Positions 1-8,423 of a stretch of 64,000 nt of DNA are shown here, piece after piece. The position numbers and the translations under genes are program-made. Position 1 is the first letter of the stretch. Each line of letters starts with the position of its first letter. Origin of the DNA: Flavobacterium gelidilacus DSM 15343 (lineage in GTDB: Bacteria > Bacteroidota > Bacteroidia > Flavobacteriales > Flavobacteriaceae); NCBI RefSeq assembly GCF_000422685.1, contig NZ_AUGN01000004.1, forward strand, positions 62,001 to 126,000. Direction: 5' to 3'. Under the pieces are notes generated by a model that had not been told where the DNA came from, ran no database searches, and saw only the letters and a list, made by a program, of their open reading frames with translations.

Positions 1-78
1 AGAAAAATAATTCTTTTAAATTTTAAAAGTTTTTTCAGCCCCAAATATTGAAATTGTAACCAATTAAATATTTATATT

Positions 79-1164
79 ATGAAAAACTTAATTTTAAGTG
101 TGGCCTTTCTAGTGGCTACGGGAACTGCATTTGCCCAAGGCAACGTAAGTAGTGTTTCTCAAGATGGTACAACCAACCAGTCTAATGTGTTGCAAGTCGG
201 TATGACTAACAATTCTGTTGTGAATCAATTAGGTTCTAACTCAGCTATTAGTGGAGAATCAAACGATTCCGATGTTAATCAAAACGGTGTTTCTAATGAT
301 TCGGATGTTAAACAAGATGGAGATTTTAATGAAGCGGATGTTATTCAATTAGGAGATAACAACGATGCTACAATCGATCAAGGTGTTGGTTTTGCAGAAA
401 GCAATGAAGCTATTACTACACAAACAGGTGATGGTAATACTTCTACTCAAAAACAACGTTTTGACAACAATTATGCAACTACTACTCAAACAGGAGATGG
501 TAACACTGCTATTCAAGATCAAAGTTCAGGACCAAACTCTTCACCTGGAAATTTAGCTTATATCACTCAATTAGGAGATGATAACATGGCTGACCAAAAA
601 CAAGTTGGTAGCTTAAATGATGCAATGATTTCTCAAGTAGGGACTAATCATTACGCAATTCAACGTCAAAACGGAAATAGTAATGATGCAAATGCTTACC
701 AAGGTGATACTGACAACTGGTCAAGTCAAAAACAAACTGGAGATGGAAATTATGCTTTAGTTTACCAAAACGACATTAGTAGTGGCGGATTTAATGTTGC
801 AGAACAAATCCAAACTGGTGACACTAATTATGCAGTTATTGATCAAGGTTTAGGTTCAGTTACATCAAATAATGATGCATGGCAAAAACAAGTTGGTGAT
901 GACAACTATGCGTATGCAATTCAAAGAGGTGACAGTAATGTTTCTAGACAAAACCAACTTGGTGATGATAACAGTTCAAGTCATGATCAAAATGGTGATG
1001 ATAACTATGCAAGATCAGTACAAACTGGTGATATGAATGGTTCTACTATCAATCAATTAGGTGACTTAAATGTTGCTAATACTTTCCAAACAGGTCAATT
1101 ACATATGAGTACTGTAGGACAAATTGGTAATGGAAACGTTTCAACAGTTACACAATCTAACTAA
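79..1164 (+). CDS. csgA: Curlin-repeat major amyloid subunit (CsgA-like)
   Basis: Secreted subunit predicted to polymerise into curli-type functional amyloid on the cell surface. A signal peptide covers about residues 1-20, ending AFAQ. The rest is repeats of the curlin pattern Q-x-G-x-x-N-x-A-x(3)-Q; I count about 22 Q-x-G units at roughly 11-residue half-repeat spacing, many as QTGDGN or QLGDDN. At 361 residues it is more than twice E. coli CsgA (about 150), so the predicted beta-solenoid is much longer. It is rich in Asn, Asp, Gln and Gly with almost no hydrophobic core segments. It leads the locus, followed by a strong hairpin, a second curlin protein and csgE-F-G. Assignment to CsgA rather than CsgB rests on length and repeat regularity. 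Confidence 0.88.
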   Translation: MKNLILSVAFLVATGTAFAQGNVSSVSQDGTTNQSNVLQVGMTNNSVVNQLGSNSAISGESNDSDVNQNGVSNDSDVKQDGDFNEADVIQLGDNNDATIDQGVGFAESNEAITTQTGDGNTSTQKQRFDNNYATTTQTGDGNTAIQDQSSGPNSSPGNLAYITQLGDDNMADQKQVGSLNDAMISQVGTNHYAIQRQNGNSNDANAYQGDTDNWSSQKQTGDGNYALVYQNDISSGGFNVAEQIQTGDTNYAVIDQGLGSVTSNNDAWQKQVGDDNYAYAIQRGDSNVSRQNQLGDDNSSSHDQNGDDNYARSVQTGDMNGSTINQLGDLNVANTFQTGQLHMSTVGQIGNGNVSTVTQSN

Positions 1165-1176
1165 TTTTTAATACAA

Positions 1177-1211
1177 GATGAGATAGTTCTCTTTAGATGA
1201 ACTATCTCATC
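1177..1211 (+). terminator. Perfect 13-bp hairpin between csgA and csgB genes
   Basis: GATGAGATAGTTC (1177-1189) is the exact reverse complement of GAACTATCTCATC (1199-1211), with a 9-nt loop. It starts 12 nt after the csgA stop and is followed by an AT-rich stretch without a long T run. It could be a partial terminator or an RNA 3'-end stabiliser that raises the major subunit relative to downstream genes. Which of these is inference. Confidence 0.75.
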
Positions 1212-1234
1212 TATATTATTTAAAAAACCATATC

Positions 1235-1750
1235 ATGAAATCAAAAATATACATAGTATTATTTGCAATCATTTTTACACAAGTTGGTTTTTCTCAAGAA
1301 AAAGATACTAATGGTGACTTTAAACAATATAGTTCTTCACTTTTTGAATCTGAACAAAACTCATTATTTGTAGTTTCTACTATGACGGATAAATTAAATC
1401 AAGTTCAATTAAACCAAAATAAAGTTAATATTCAACAAATTGGAGCTTATAATGTAATAAATGCTACTGTCAATTCAGATAATTCAAATCTATTTATGAC
1501 ACAAAATGGTAACAATAATTCAATTGATTTAATTAAAGACACACCAGAATTAAACCAAAGTATTTCACAAACAGGAAATGGAAATACAATTAGCGATTTA
1601 ACGTATTACACCAATTATAAAGTAAATATGGAATTAAATCAAAATGGAAATAATCAAAATATTCAAAATATTGGCACAAACTCATTGTCAAGAGAAATGA
1701 AGATTTCTCAAACGGGAAATGGTACTTCAATAATTATAATTAATCAATAA
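1235..1750 (+). CDS. csgB: Second curlin-repeat protein (CsgB-like nucleator candidate)
   Basis: Secreted 171-residue protein with signal peptide (about residues 1-20, ending GFSQ). It carries about five imperfect curlin units of Q-x-G-x-x-N type (QIGAYN, QNGNNN, QTGNGN and similar) from about residue 65 to the end. The units are fewer and less regular than in the 361-residue protein upstream, and residues 21-60 lack repeats. By position and by E. coli analogy (CsgB nucleates CsgA at the surface) it is the likely minor subunit or nucleator, but sequence alone does not prove the role. Its TAA stop is one base from the ATG of csgE, indicating tight co-expression with the secretion genes. Confidence 0.8.
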   Translation: MKSKIYIVLFAIIFTQVGFSQEKDTNGDFKQYSSSLFESEQNSLFVVSTMTDKLNQVQLNQNKVNIQQIGAYNVINATVNSDNSNLFMTQNGNNNSIDLIKDTPELNQSISQTGNGNTISDLTYYTNYKVNMELNQNGNNQNIQNIGTNSLSREMKISQTGNGTSIIIINQ

Positions 1751-1751
1751 A

Positions 1752-2486
1752 ATGAAAAAATCAACTACATATTCAATGCTTTTTGTTTTTTTACTTTTAG
1801 TGAATTTTACTTTTTATGGTCAAAATAAAGAAGTAGATGTAAAAGCAAAAATCGTTCTTGAAGAAGTAGAAGGAAATATTAAAATTACAGGTACTGCTGA
1901 AAATTTAACGGACATTATTCAAAGTATGACTTATAAATTATCAGTTATTAAAAAAAACATCAAATCAGAAAATCGTTCTACAAATAATCAAGAGGGAGTT
2001 TTTACTCTTGAAGCCAATCAAAACAAAAACCTTTCCACAACACAAATTAATAGAACTAGTCAAGATGAAATAATAGTTCTGTTGCTTTTTTATGATGAAA
2101 ACAACCAAATTGTTAGTAAAGATAGAGTCATAATTAGCGACGAAAAAAAAAAGGATAAAGTAATCATTTTAGATGATGGCATTGAATTATCAGGAATAGT
2201 AACTGATGAAACAAAAACCAAAATGGGAAAAGATTTTTATGATAATTTTTATTATTTGTATAGAGATTATAATTTAAATGCAAAGCAAATTGTCAAAATA
2301 AATGAAGAATTAAGTTTTGGAAGAAATACCAAAATTATAATTATGGTTGAAAATAACGTTGTGTTTGAATTCTTAGCAAGGCCAGATGAAGAATTTTTAG
2401 AAGCAATGGCAAAAACGGCATTATATGAAACCTATCAGTTTTTAAAAAAATTAGAAAACGAAAAAAAATACATTACCCAATATTAA
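1752..2486 (+). CDS. csgE: Curli secretion factor CsgE with N-terminal CsgH-like domain
   Basis: Periplasmic protein predicted to deliver curlin subunits to the CsgG pore. Signal peptide at residues 1-23. Residues about 138-235 match CsgE: SGIVTDETKTKMGKDFYDNF aligns with the E. coli start of the fold (GLLTDHT...GHDFYRAF), followed by FGRNTKIIIMVENNVVFEF. E. coli CsgE is about 129 residues, whereas this protein is 244. The extra residues about 24-130 read as a beta-sandwich with the pattern of CsgH, an amyloid-inhibiting periplasmic protein (YKLSVIKKN, then GVFTLEANQNKNLS). No separate csgC or csgH is visible, so the fusion may combine inhibition and delivery. CsgE call strong; CsgH domain is inference from pattern. 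Confidence 0.88.
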   Translation: MKKSTTYSMLFVFLLLVNFTFYGQNKEVDVKAKIVLEEVEGNIKITGTAENLTDIIQSMTYKLSVIKKNIKSENRSTNNQEGVFTLEANQNKNLSTTQINRTSQDEIIVLLLFYDENNQIVSKDRVIISDEKKKDKVIILDDGIELSGIVTDETKTKMGKDFYDNFYYLYRDYNLNAKQIVKINEELSFGRNTKIIIMVENNVVFEFLARPDEEFLEAMAKTALYETYQFLKKLENEKKYITQY

Positions 2487-2502
2487 ATAAAAGCCTAAAA
2501 TC

Positions 2503-2904
2503 ATGAAGTTTTCAATTCTACTTTTAACAGTTTTTTTTTCATTTTCAATGAGTGCCCAAGATTTGGTTTATAAGCCAAAAAACCCTGCATTTGGTGGTGA
2601 TACTTTCAATTATCAATGGCTGTTAAGTTCAGCTGAATCTCAAAATAAATTAAAGGACGATGGGATTGAAACGGATAAAAAAACAGAATTAGAAAAATTT
2701 ATAGATAATTTAAATTCTCAACTTTTAAATCAAGTTTCAAGATCATTATTTGCAGAGCAATTTGGAAATGATGGCATCTCAGAAGGAACATATACTTTTG
2801 GAAGCTTATCAATAGATGTTTATCCGTCAGATGGTGGATTAACCATAAGTATTTTAGATACTACTACCGGTGAACAAACACAAGTAATTATCCCAAATCC
2901 GTAA
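2503..2904 (+). CDS. csgF: Curli assembly protein CsgF
   Basis: Small secreted protein (133 residues) that in E. coli binds the outer face of the CsgG pore and couples secretion to nucleation. Signal peptide at residues 1-18 (ending MSAQ). The mature N-terminus LVYKPKNPAFGGDTFNYQWL matches the CsgF region that inserts into the CsgG channel in E. coli (FQFRNPNFGG...), followed by LLSSAESQNK. Length is close to E. coli CsgF (138). It starts 16 nt after csgE and ends 8 nt before csgG, so these are one transcription unit. Identification is firm. Confidence 0.93.
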   Translation: MKFSILLLTVFFSFSMSAQDLVYKPKNPAFGGDTFNYQWLLSSAESQNKLKDDGIETDKKTELEKFIDNLNSQLLNQVSRSLFAEQFGNDGISEGTYTFGSLSIDVYPSDGGLTISILDTTTGEQTQVIIPNP

Positions 2905-2912
2905 ATTTATTT

Positions 2913-4253
2913 ATGAAAAGACTTTACTATTTTTTTTTCGCCATTTATTTTTTATATGGTTGCAGTGCTTATTATAATCAACCTACAGGGATTGAAAGAG
3001 CCATTATTGGTGAAAGTACACCTGCAACATCATTGTTGAAAAATTTACCTAAACCTAAAGAACCTGTTGTCATAGGGATTTATAAGTTTAGAGATCAAAC
3101 AGGACAATATAAAGCTTCAGAAGTTGGAAGTACTTTTAGTACAGCCGTTACGCAAGGAGCAACTTCCATTTTAATTAAAGCCTTAGAAGATTCAAAATGG
3201 TTTATTCCAATTGAACGCGAAAATATTGGTAACCTATTGCAAGAGCGAAACCTTATTCGTTCTACAAGACAAGAATATTCAAAAAACACAAATGAACCTC
3301 AATTAACACCACTATTATACGCGGGAGTTTTACTTGAAGGTGGAATTGTATCTTACGACTCAAATATAATTACGGGTGGATTTGGTGCAAGATACTTTGG
3401 TGCAGGTGGTTCTACAAAATACAGACAAGATAGAGTAACCATTTACCTCAGAATGATTTCAACTTCCAATGGGAAAATATTGAAATCCGTTTATGTTTCT
3501 AAGACACTTTTTTCTCAAGCTATTGATCAAAGTTTTTTTAGATATGTAAAATTCAAAAGACTTTTAGAAGTCGAAACAGGATATACAACAAATGAACCTG
3601 TACAAATGGCAGTTACAGAAGCTATTGAAAAAGCTGTTGAATCTTTAGTTTTAGAAGGTATAAAAGATAAAATTTGGTTTGCTGATGCACCTCAAGCTGA
3701 AATCGACGAATTGATAAAAAACTACGAAATAGCAGAATCTGTAGCCGATTCATCAGCAATATATAATAGAAAATTAACTAAAAGAAGATCTGATTTTGCA
3801 ATGGAGTTTTCAGGAGGAGCAACAAGAATTCAAGGAGATTATCCCAACCCACTTTTTAGGCCTTTTATTAAAGGAAGTTTGAAGTATTTTTTTACTGAAA
3901 GTGTAAATCTATCTCTATCTGCTGGTTGGAATAAATTCGATAATAAAAACCGAAAAAGTTTTGAATATTTAACCTTTGATGCTAATACCGAAATTTTATT
4001 TTTACCTAAAGACAAGTTAACACCTTTTGTTTTTGGAGGTTTAGGTTTCGCAACTACTAAAACTTCAGATTACACACATTTTAAATTTCAATATGGTCTT
4101 GGTTTAGAGTATTTAGTTACAGATAACTTTGGGTTTAGAATTTTTGGAGAACATAATTTAACTTTTAGTGATGAAGTAGATTTTTTAGTTGCAGGAAAAA
4201 GAGATGATTATTATTACCGATTTGGAACTGGACTAACCTATTATTTTAAATAG
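2913..4253 (+). CDS. csgG: Curli secretion pore lipoprotein CsgG fused to outer-membrane beta-barrel domain
   Basis: Outer-membrane lipoprotein forming the ring-shaped pore for curlin export. Lipobox YGCS gives lipid attachment at Cys17. Residues about 20-255 are the CsgG domain: IGIYKFRDQTGQYKASEVGS, then ALEDSKWFIPIERENIGNLL and LLYAGVLLEGGIVSYDSNI are characteristic. E. coli CsgG is 277 residues; this protein has 446. The added C-terminal part (about 295-446) has alternating amphipathic strands, e.g. FIKGSLKYFFTESVNLSLSA, FVFGGLGFATT and YYRFGTGLTYYFK, ending in an aromatic-basic residue pair as outer-membrane barrels do. Such fusions are common in Bacteroidota to my knowledge. The barrel's role is unknown. 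Confidence 0.92.
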   Translation: MKRLYYFFFAIYFLYGCSAYYNQPTGIERAIIGESTPATSLLKNLPKPKEPVVIGIYKFRDQTGQYKASEVGSTFSTAVTQGATSILIKALEDSKWFIPIERENIGNLLQERNLIRSTRQEYSKNTNEPQLTPLLYAGVLLEGGIVSYDSNIITGGFGARYFGAGGSTKYRQDRVTIYLRMISTSNGKILKSVYVSKTLFSQAIDQSFFRYVKFKRLLEVETGYTTNEPVQMAVTEAIEKAVESLVLEGIKDKIWFADAPQAEIDELIKNYEIAESVADSSAIYNRKLTKRRSDFAMEFSGGATRIQGDYPNPLFRPFIKGSLKYFFTESVNLSLSAGWNKFDNKNRKSFEYLTFDANTEILFLPKDKLTPFVFGGLGFATTKTSDYTHFKFQYGLGLEYLVTDNFGFRIFGEHNLTFSDEVDFLVAGKRDDYYYRFGTGLTYYFK

Positions 4254-4271
4254 CATTTAATATAAAGAAAC

Positions 4272-5756
4272 ATGAAAAATAGTTATATAAAATTGAGCTT
4301 ATTTTTTTTACTACTTCTCTTTTCTTGTAGTGAAGATAGCATTGAAGAAATTCAGTTTGGAACTGTTTCTGGTAGAGTCGTTGAATCTGGTACTTTTGAG
4401 CCTATTCCAAATGTAAAAGTATTTTCTAGTCCAAATTCTAGTATTATTTTTACGGATGAAGACGGAAATTTCAGCATGATAGATGTTCCTGTGGGAGATT
4501 ATTCTTATCAAGCTAAAAAAGATGGGTACATAACCAAGTTTGAAGCAGCAACAATTACAAATGGTGCCAATACCGAATTAGTGTTTGAATTAGAACTATC
4601 AACAAGCGACAATAAACCACCTAATGCACCAGTTTTGGTTAGTCCTGTTGATAATGCTATAAATCAAAGCATTCAAGTTAATTTGAGTTGGACAGCTACA
4701 GATCCAGAAGATGATACTTTGGAGTTTCAAGTCATATTAAAAAATGATGCAAATACTAACGAAGTAGTCTATTCAAATATTTCGGATACAACCTTTCAAT
4801 TAACAAATCTCGTTTATGGAGTGAAATATTTTTGGCAAGTAACAGCTTCAGACGGAATTAATGAATTAGTCTATAGTACTGTAAGGTCATTTACAACTAC
4901 TAATTTCCCAACAACTCGTTATTTATATGTAAAGAAAATTGGCCAAAATAATGTAATTTTCACTAGTGATGATGACGGAAATGAAATTCAATTGACCGAT
5001 TCAGCAACCAATAGTTGGAGACCTAGAAAAAATAACCAATCTAATAAAATAGCTTTCATTCGTTCTAATGGAGCACAAAACCATATTTACACCATGAACC
5101 CAGATGGAACAGGTGTATTTAAGGTTACAAATTCTGTACCTATTGCTGGTTTTAATTCCGATTACGTTAATTTCTCTTGGAATACTAATGGAAGTCAACT
5201 TATCTATCCTAATTTTGATAGACTTTATAGAATTGGAAATAATGGAAGTGGACTTACCCAACTATTTCAAACACCAACCAACAAATTAATTTCTGAATGT
5301 GATTGGAGTTTTGACGGAACAAAAATTGCCTTAAAAACCAATAATCTTAATGGGTATAGTGCAGAAATTTATATCATCAGTTCTGGCGGTATATTTTTAA
5401 CACAAGTAATTACACCTGTTTCTGGAGCAGTTGGTGGATTAGACTTTTCTGTTTCAGGACAAAAATTACTTTTTACTAGAGATATTTCTGGTTTTGAAAA
5501 TGCTAATTATAGACAATTAGATACTCGAATATTTCAACACGTTTTTTCTACAGGTACTACTTCAGAATTGCTAACGCAAAAACCACCAGGAACAGTAGAT
5601 TTAGATGTTAGATATTCTCCTAATGAAGCTGAAGTTATTTTTGTAAACACATCTAATGACTTTTTGAGTACACGTTATATTCAAAAATATCAGATAGGAA
5701 CAATTGATTCAAGAGAGACTCTTTTTATAGGAACAACTATGCCTGACTGGGAATAG
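4272..5756 (+). CDS. Curli-locus lipoprotein with regulatory-like, FN3 and beta-propeller domains
   Basis: Predicted lipoprotein (lipobox LFSC, Cys19) of 494 residues. Domains in order: carboxypeptidase regulatory-like fold, about residues 31-105 (GTVSGRVVESGTFEPIPNVK, then FTDEDGNFS); a fibronectin type III-like domain, about 115-212 (LSWTATDPEDD, FWQVTASDG); then TolB/PD40-like propeller blades, about 215-494 (IAFIRSNGAQNHIYTMNPDG, WSFDGTKIALKTN, DVRYSPNEAEVIFVNTS). It begins 18 nt after csgG on the same strand, so it is probably co-transcribed with the curli secretion genes. It has no counterpart in the E. coli curli operons. A surface anchor or scaffold for curli is plausible but inferred. 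Confidence 0.7.
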   Translation: MKNSYIKLSLFFLLLLFSCSEDSIEEIQFGTVSGRVVESGTFEPIPNVKVFSSPNSSIIFTDEDGNFSMIDVPVGDYSYQAKKDGYITKFEAATITNGANTELVFELELSTSDNKPPNAPVLVSPVDNAINQSIQVNLSWTATDPEDDTLEFQVILKNDANTNEVVYSNISDTTFQLTNLVYGVKYFWQVTASDGINELVYSTVRSFTTTNFPTTRYLYVKKIGQNNVIFTSDDDGNEIQLTDSATNSWRPRKNNQSNKIAFIRSNGAQNHIYTMNPDGTGVFKVTNSVPIAGFNSDYVNFSWNTNGSQLIYPNFDRLYRIGNNGSGLTQLFQTPTNKLISECDWSFDGTKIALKTNNLNGYSAEIYIISSGGIFLTQVITPVSGAVGGLDFSVSGQKLLFTRDISGFENANYRQLDTRIFQHVFSTGTTSELLTQKPPGTVDLDVRYSPNEAEVIFVNTSNDFLSTRYIQKYQIGTIDSRETLFIGTTMPDWE

Positions 5757-5952
5757 ATTTTCATTATCGAATATACTAAAGGATAACTTTAAACGTTTTT
5801 ATTTAAATTATTTATTCCATTCGCAATACTAATTAGAAGTAAAATAAAACTAATGTTAGATTCAATATTTTTACACTCAATAATTAATTATGGCAAGTTT
5901 TTTTATGTAATAAAATTGTCGTTACTTAGTTTTCTTAACTTAAAACCTTAAA

Positions 5953-6810
5953 ATGAAGTCTTTCTTATCCATTTTTCTTTTCTTTTTTATAGCGAATACT
6001 TTTGCTCAAGAACAATTTGCCGTTTATTTTAATAGCGATAAATTCGAATTAACTAAAACAGAAAACAAGAAGCTAAACGACTGGATGAAACTTCATGCCA
6101 AAGACAAAATTGTTGCCATAAACGGCTATACCGATGAAGATGGAACTAGTGGTTACAATGACACATTATCCAAAAAAAGAGTAAAGCACATTTTTGAGAT
6201 TATTAAAGAAAAAGTTCCGTTCAGAGAAGATTTTGAAAGCAGAAGTTATGGAGAGAATTTTAACCAATCAAAAAACAAAGCTGAAAATAGAAAAGTAACT
6301 ATTTACTATATAGAAGAAAAAGATTTAGCACGTGAAAACGAAATATTAGGTATAGAAGAAGAAGTTGAAATTATCGTTGACTCTACTTTTGTGCTAGATG
6401 AAATTATAGGAGATGATGCTCCTTTGGAAGAGCGCATTGCTAAAACTAAAGAAGGTAAAACATTAATCTTAAAAGACATTAATTTTTATCACAATACGTT
6501 TGGAGTTATGAATGAGTCTAGACCGATTTTATATGATTTATTTAGAATTATGGAAAATAATCCAAGATTAGAAATTCAAATTCAAGGTCATGTTTGCTGC
6601 AATGCAGATGTGACCGATTCTCGTTCAATTATGTTATCAAGAGAAAGAGCAAAAGCCATTAAACAATTTTTAGTATATCAAGGGATTAGAGCCGTTAGAG
6701 TTAGTTTTCAAGGGTTTGGGAGTTCTATGCCTTTGTATCCAATTCCGGAACAGAATGAAGAGGAACGTGTTGCCAATAGAAGAGTTGAGATTTTGATTGT
6801 GAAGAAATAG
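5953..6810 (+). CDS. Secreted protein with two OmpA-like peptidoglycan-binding domains
   Basis: 285 residues with signal peptide (1-18, ending TFAQ). There are two OmpA/MotB-like modules: residues about 20-120 (FAVYFNSDKFELT, then INGYTDEDG, ending ENRKVTIYYIEE) and about 160-285 (NFYHNTFGVMNESRPILYDL, IQIQGHVCC, then the classical ERVANRRVEILIVKK). OmpA modules bind diaminopimelate in peptidoglycan. There is no barrel, so this is probably a soluble periplasmic or peripherally anchored protein. It is 196 nt downstream of the propeller lipoprotein on the same strand, and may have its own promoter. A link to curli anchoring comes from location only. The two modules are diverged from each other. 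Confidence 0.75.
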   Translation: MKSFLSIFLFFFIANTFAQEQFAVYFNSDKFELTKTENKKLNDWMKLHAKDKIVAINGYTDEDGTSGYNDTLSKKRVKHIFEIIKEKVPFREDFESRSYGENFNQSKNKAENRKVTIYYIEEKDLARENEILGIEEEVEIIVDSTFVLDEIIGDDAPLEERIAKTKEGKTLILKDINFYHNTFGVMNESRPILYDLFRIMENNPRLEIQIQGHVCCNADVTDSRSIMLSRERAKAIKQFLVYQGIRAVRVSFQGFGSSMPLYPIPEQNEEERVANRRVEILIVKK

Positions 6811-7217
6811 TTTTTTTGGATTTTCGGATTTTCAGATATTGGATTTTCGGAAATATAGTTCATATAAATAGATATAATTTTTCAACCTTGTAAAGCTGAA
6901 CTTGCTTGTGCTGAATTTATTTAAGTGACTCAGCTTCTTTTTTTTAAACCACTTAGAATTATAGATTTTGTTTGTGTTGAATAGTCGTTTTGCTTTTCAT
7001 AGTTTAAATAGTTGTATTGTTTATCTAAGTATTTATTGACTTATTGAGTAAAATCAGTGTAAATCCGTTACATCTGTGTCATCTGCGTTCTAATTTCTTT
7101 GATTTCTTAAATCAGTGTTCCAAAATCTAAACATCCGAACATCCGAAAATCTCTTTTCATTAGATTATCCTTAATCATTTTTATATCTTTGTCGGACAAC
7201 AACAACAAACTACAACA
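6811..7217. other. Intergenic region with degenerate dispersed repeats
   Basis: 407 nt without a convincing gene. 6816-6855 holds short repeats of GGATTTTCGGA. About 7045-7150 holds a degenerate copy, in the opposite orientation, of the 'GGAACGCGGATT' intergenic repeat family seen at 12.4, 17.1, 19.8, 21.9 and 24.8 kb (here 'AAATCCGTTACATCTGTGTC', then CAGTGTTCC). The purM promoter lies at the right end. Confidence 0.55.
7184..7191 (+). promoter_or_regulatory. -7 promoter box of purM
   Basis: TATCTTTG matches the Bacteroidota primary sigma -7 consensus TAnnTTTG and lies 26 nt before the purM ATG at 7218. The same octamer precedes higB and the T9SS cargo operon. No clear TTG at -33 is visible. 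Confidence 0.6.
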
Positions 7218-8417
7218 ATGAGTTCTGATTCAAGTCAACGCTATAATCTTCGTGGAGTTTCTGCTGCTAAAGAAGATGTTCATAATGCTATTAAAAACAT
7301 TGATAAAGGGCTTTTTCCTAAAGCTTTTTGTAAAATTATTCCAGATTATTTGACTAATGATGAGGATTTCTGTATCATTATGCATGCTGATGGAGCTGGT
7401 ACAAAGTCTTCGTTGGCTTATATGTACTGGAAAGAAACTGGTGATGTTTCGGTGTGGAAAGGTATTGCTCAAGATGCTTTGATTATGAATATCGACGATC
7501 TTTTATGTGTGGGAGCTGTAGATAATATTCTGCTTTCTTCAACAATTGGTCGTAATAAGAATTTGATTCCTGCTGAGGTTTTGTCTGCTATTATTAATGG
7601 TACGGAAGAATTGCTTGCGGAGCTAAAAACATTTGGTGTTACGATTCATTCTACGGGTGGAGAGACTGCTGATGTTGGTGATTTAGTTAGGACTATTATT
7701 GTGGATTCAACAGTTACGGCTCGTATGAAACGTGCTGATGTTATTGACAATGCTAATATAAAACCAGGAAACGTAATCGTTGGATTATCGAGTTCTGGAC
7801 AAGCTAACTATGAGAAAAGTTATAACGGTGGAATGGGAAGCAATGGCTTGACTTCTGCGCGTCATGATGTGTTTGATAAGTATTTGGCTGAGAAATATCC
7901 TGAGAGTTTTGATGCTGCTGTTCCGAATGAATTGGTTTATTCTGGTAAAGTTAAATTAACGGATGCTGTGGTAGATTCTCCTATTGACGCTGGTCAGTTG
8001 GTGCTTTCTCCTACTAGAACTTATGCTCCAATAATTAAAAAGATTTTGGATACATATACTCCAAAAGAAATTTGTGGAATGGTTCACTGTAGTGGTGGAG
8101 CGCAAACTAAAGTCTTGCATTTTGTGGATGATGTGCATGTGATTAAAGATAATTTATTTCCTGTGCCTCCTTTATTTAAATTGATACAAGAACAATCTAA
8201 AACGGATTGGAAAGAAATGTACCAAGTGTTTAATTGTGGTCACCGAATGGAACTTTATGTAGACGAAGCTATTGCAAATGACATTATAGAGATTTCAAAA
8301 TCATTTGGGGTTGAGGCTCAAATTGTGGGTAGGGTGGAAGCTATAGATTCTGATCTTCATCAGAACAAGACTAAGAAACTTACTATTACAAGTGAGTTTG
8401 GTAAGTTTGAGTATTAG
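7218..8417 (+). CDS. purM: Phosphoribosylformylglycinamidine cyclo-ligase (AIR synthase)
   Basis: Cytosolic purine biosynthesis enzyme that closes the imidazole ring: FGAM + ATP to AIR. The AIR-synthase fold is recognisable from IIMHADGAGTKSSLAYMYWK (about residues 53-72), the metal/ATP loop WKGIAQDALIMNIDDLLCVG, STGGETADVGDL, then VIVGLSSSGQANYE and the C-terminal GMVHCSGGAQTKVL. At 399 residues it is longer than E. coli PurM (345) but in the range of the Bacteroidota form, which is often annotated only as 'AIR synthase related'. It is monocistronic with its own -7 box and converges on higA, with stop codons only 6 nt apart. Start at 7218 is supported by the family N-terminus beginning 'SQRYNLRGVSA'. 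Confidence 0.8.
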   Translation: MSSDSSQRYNLRGVSAAKEDVHNAIKNIDKGLFPKAFCKIIPDYLTNDEDFCIIMHADGAGTKSSLAYMYWKETGDVSVWKGIAQDALIMNIDDLLCVGAVDNILLSSTIGRNKNLIPAEVLSAIINGTEELLAELKTFGVTIHSTGGETADVGDLVRTIIVDSTVTARMKRADVIDNANIKPGNVIVGLSSSGQANYEKSYNGGMGSNGLTSARHDVFDKYLAEKYPESFDAAVPNELVYSGKVKLTDAVVDSPIDAGQLVLSPTRTYAPIIKKILDTYTPKEICGMVHCSGGAQTKVLHFVDDVHVIKDNLFPVPPLFKLIQEQSKTDWKEMYQVFNCGHRMELYVDEAIANDIIEISKSFGVEAQIVGRVEAIDSDLHQNKTKKLTITSEFGKFEY

Positions 8418-8423
8418 TTTTAT

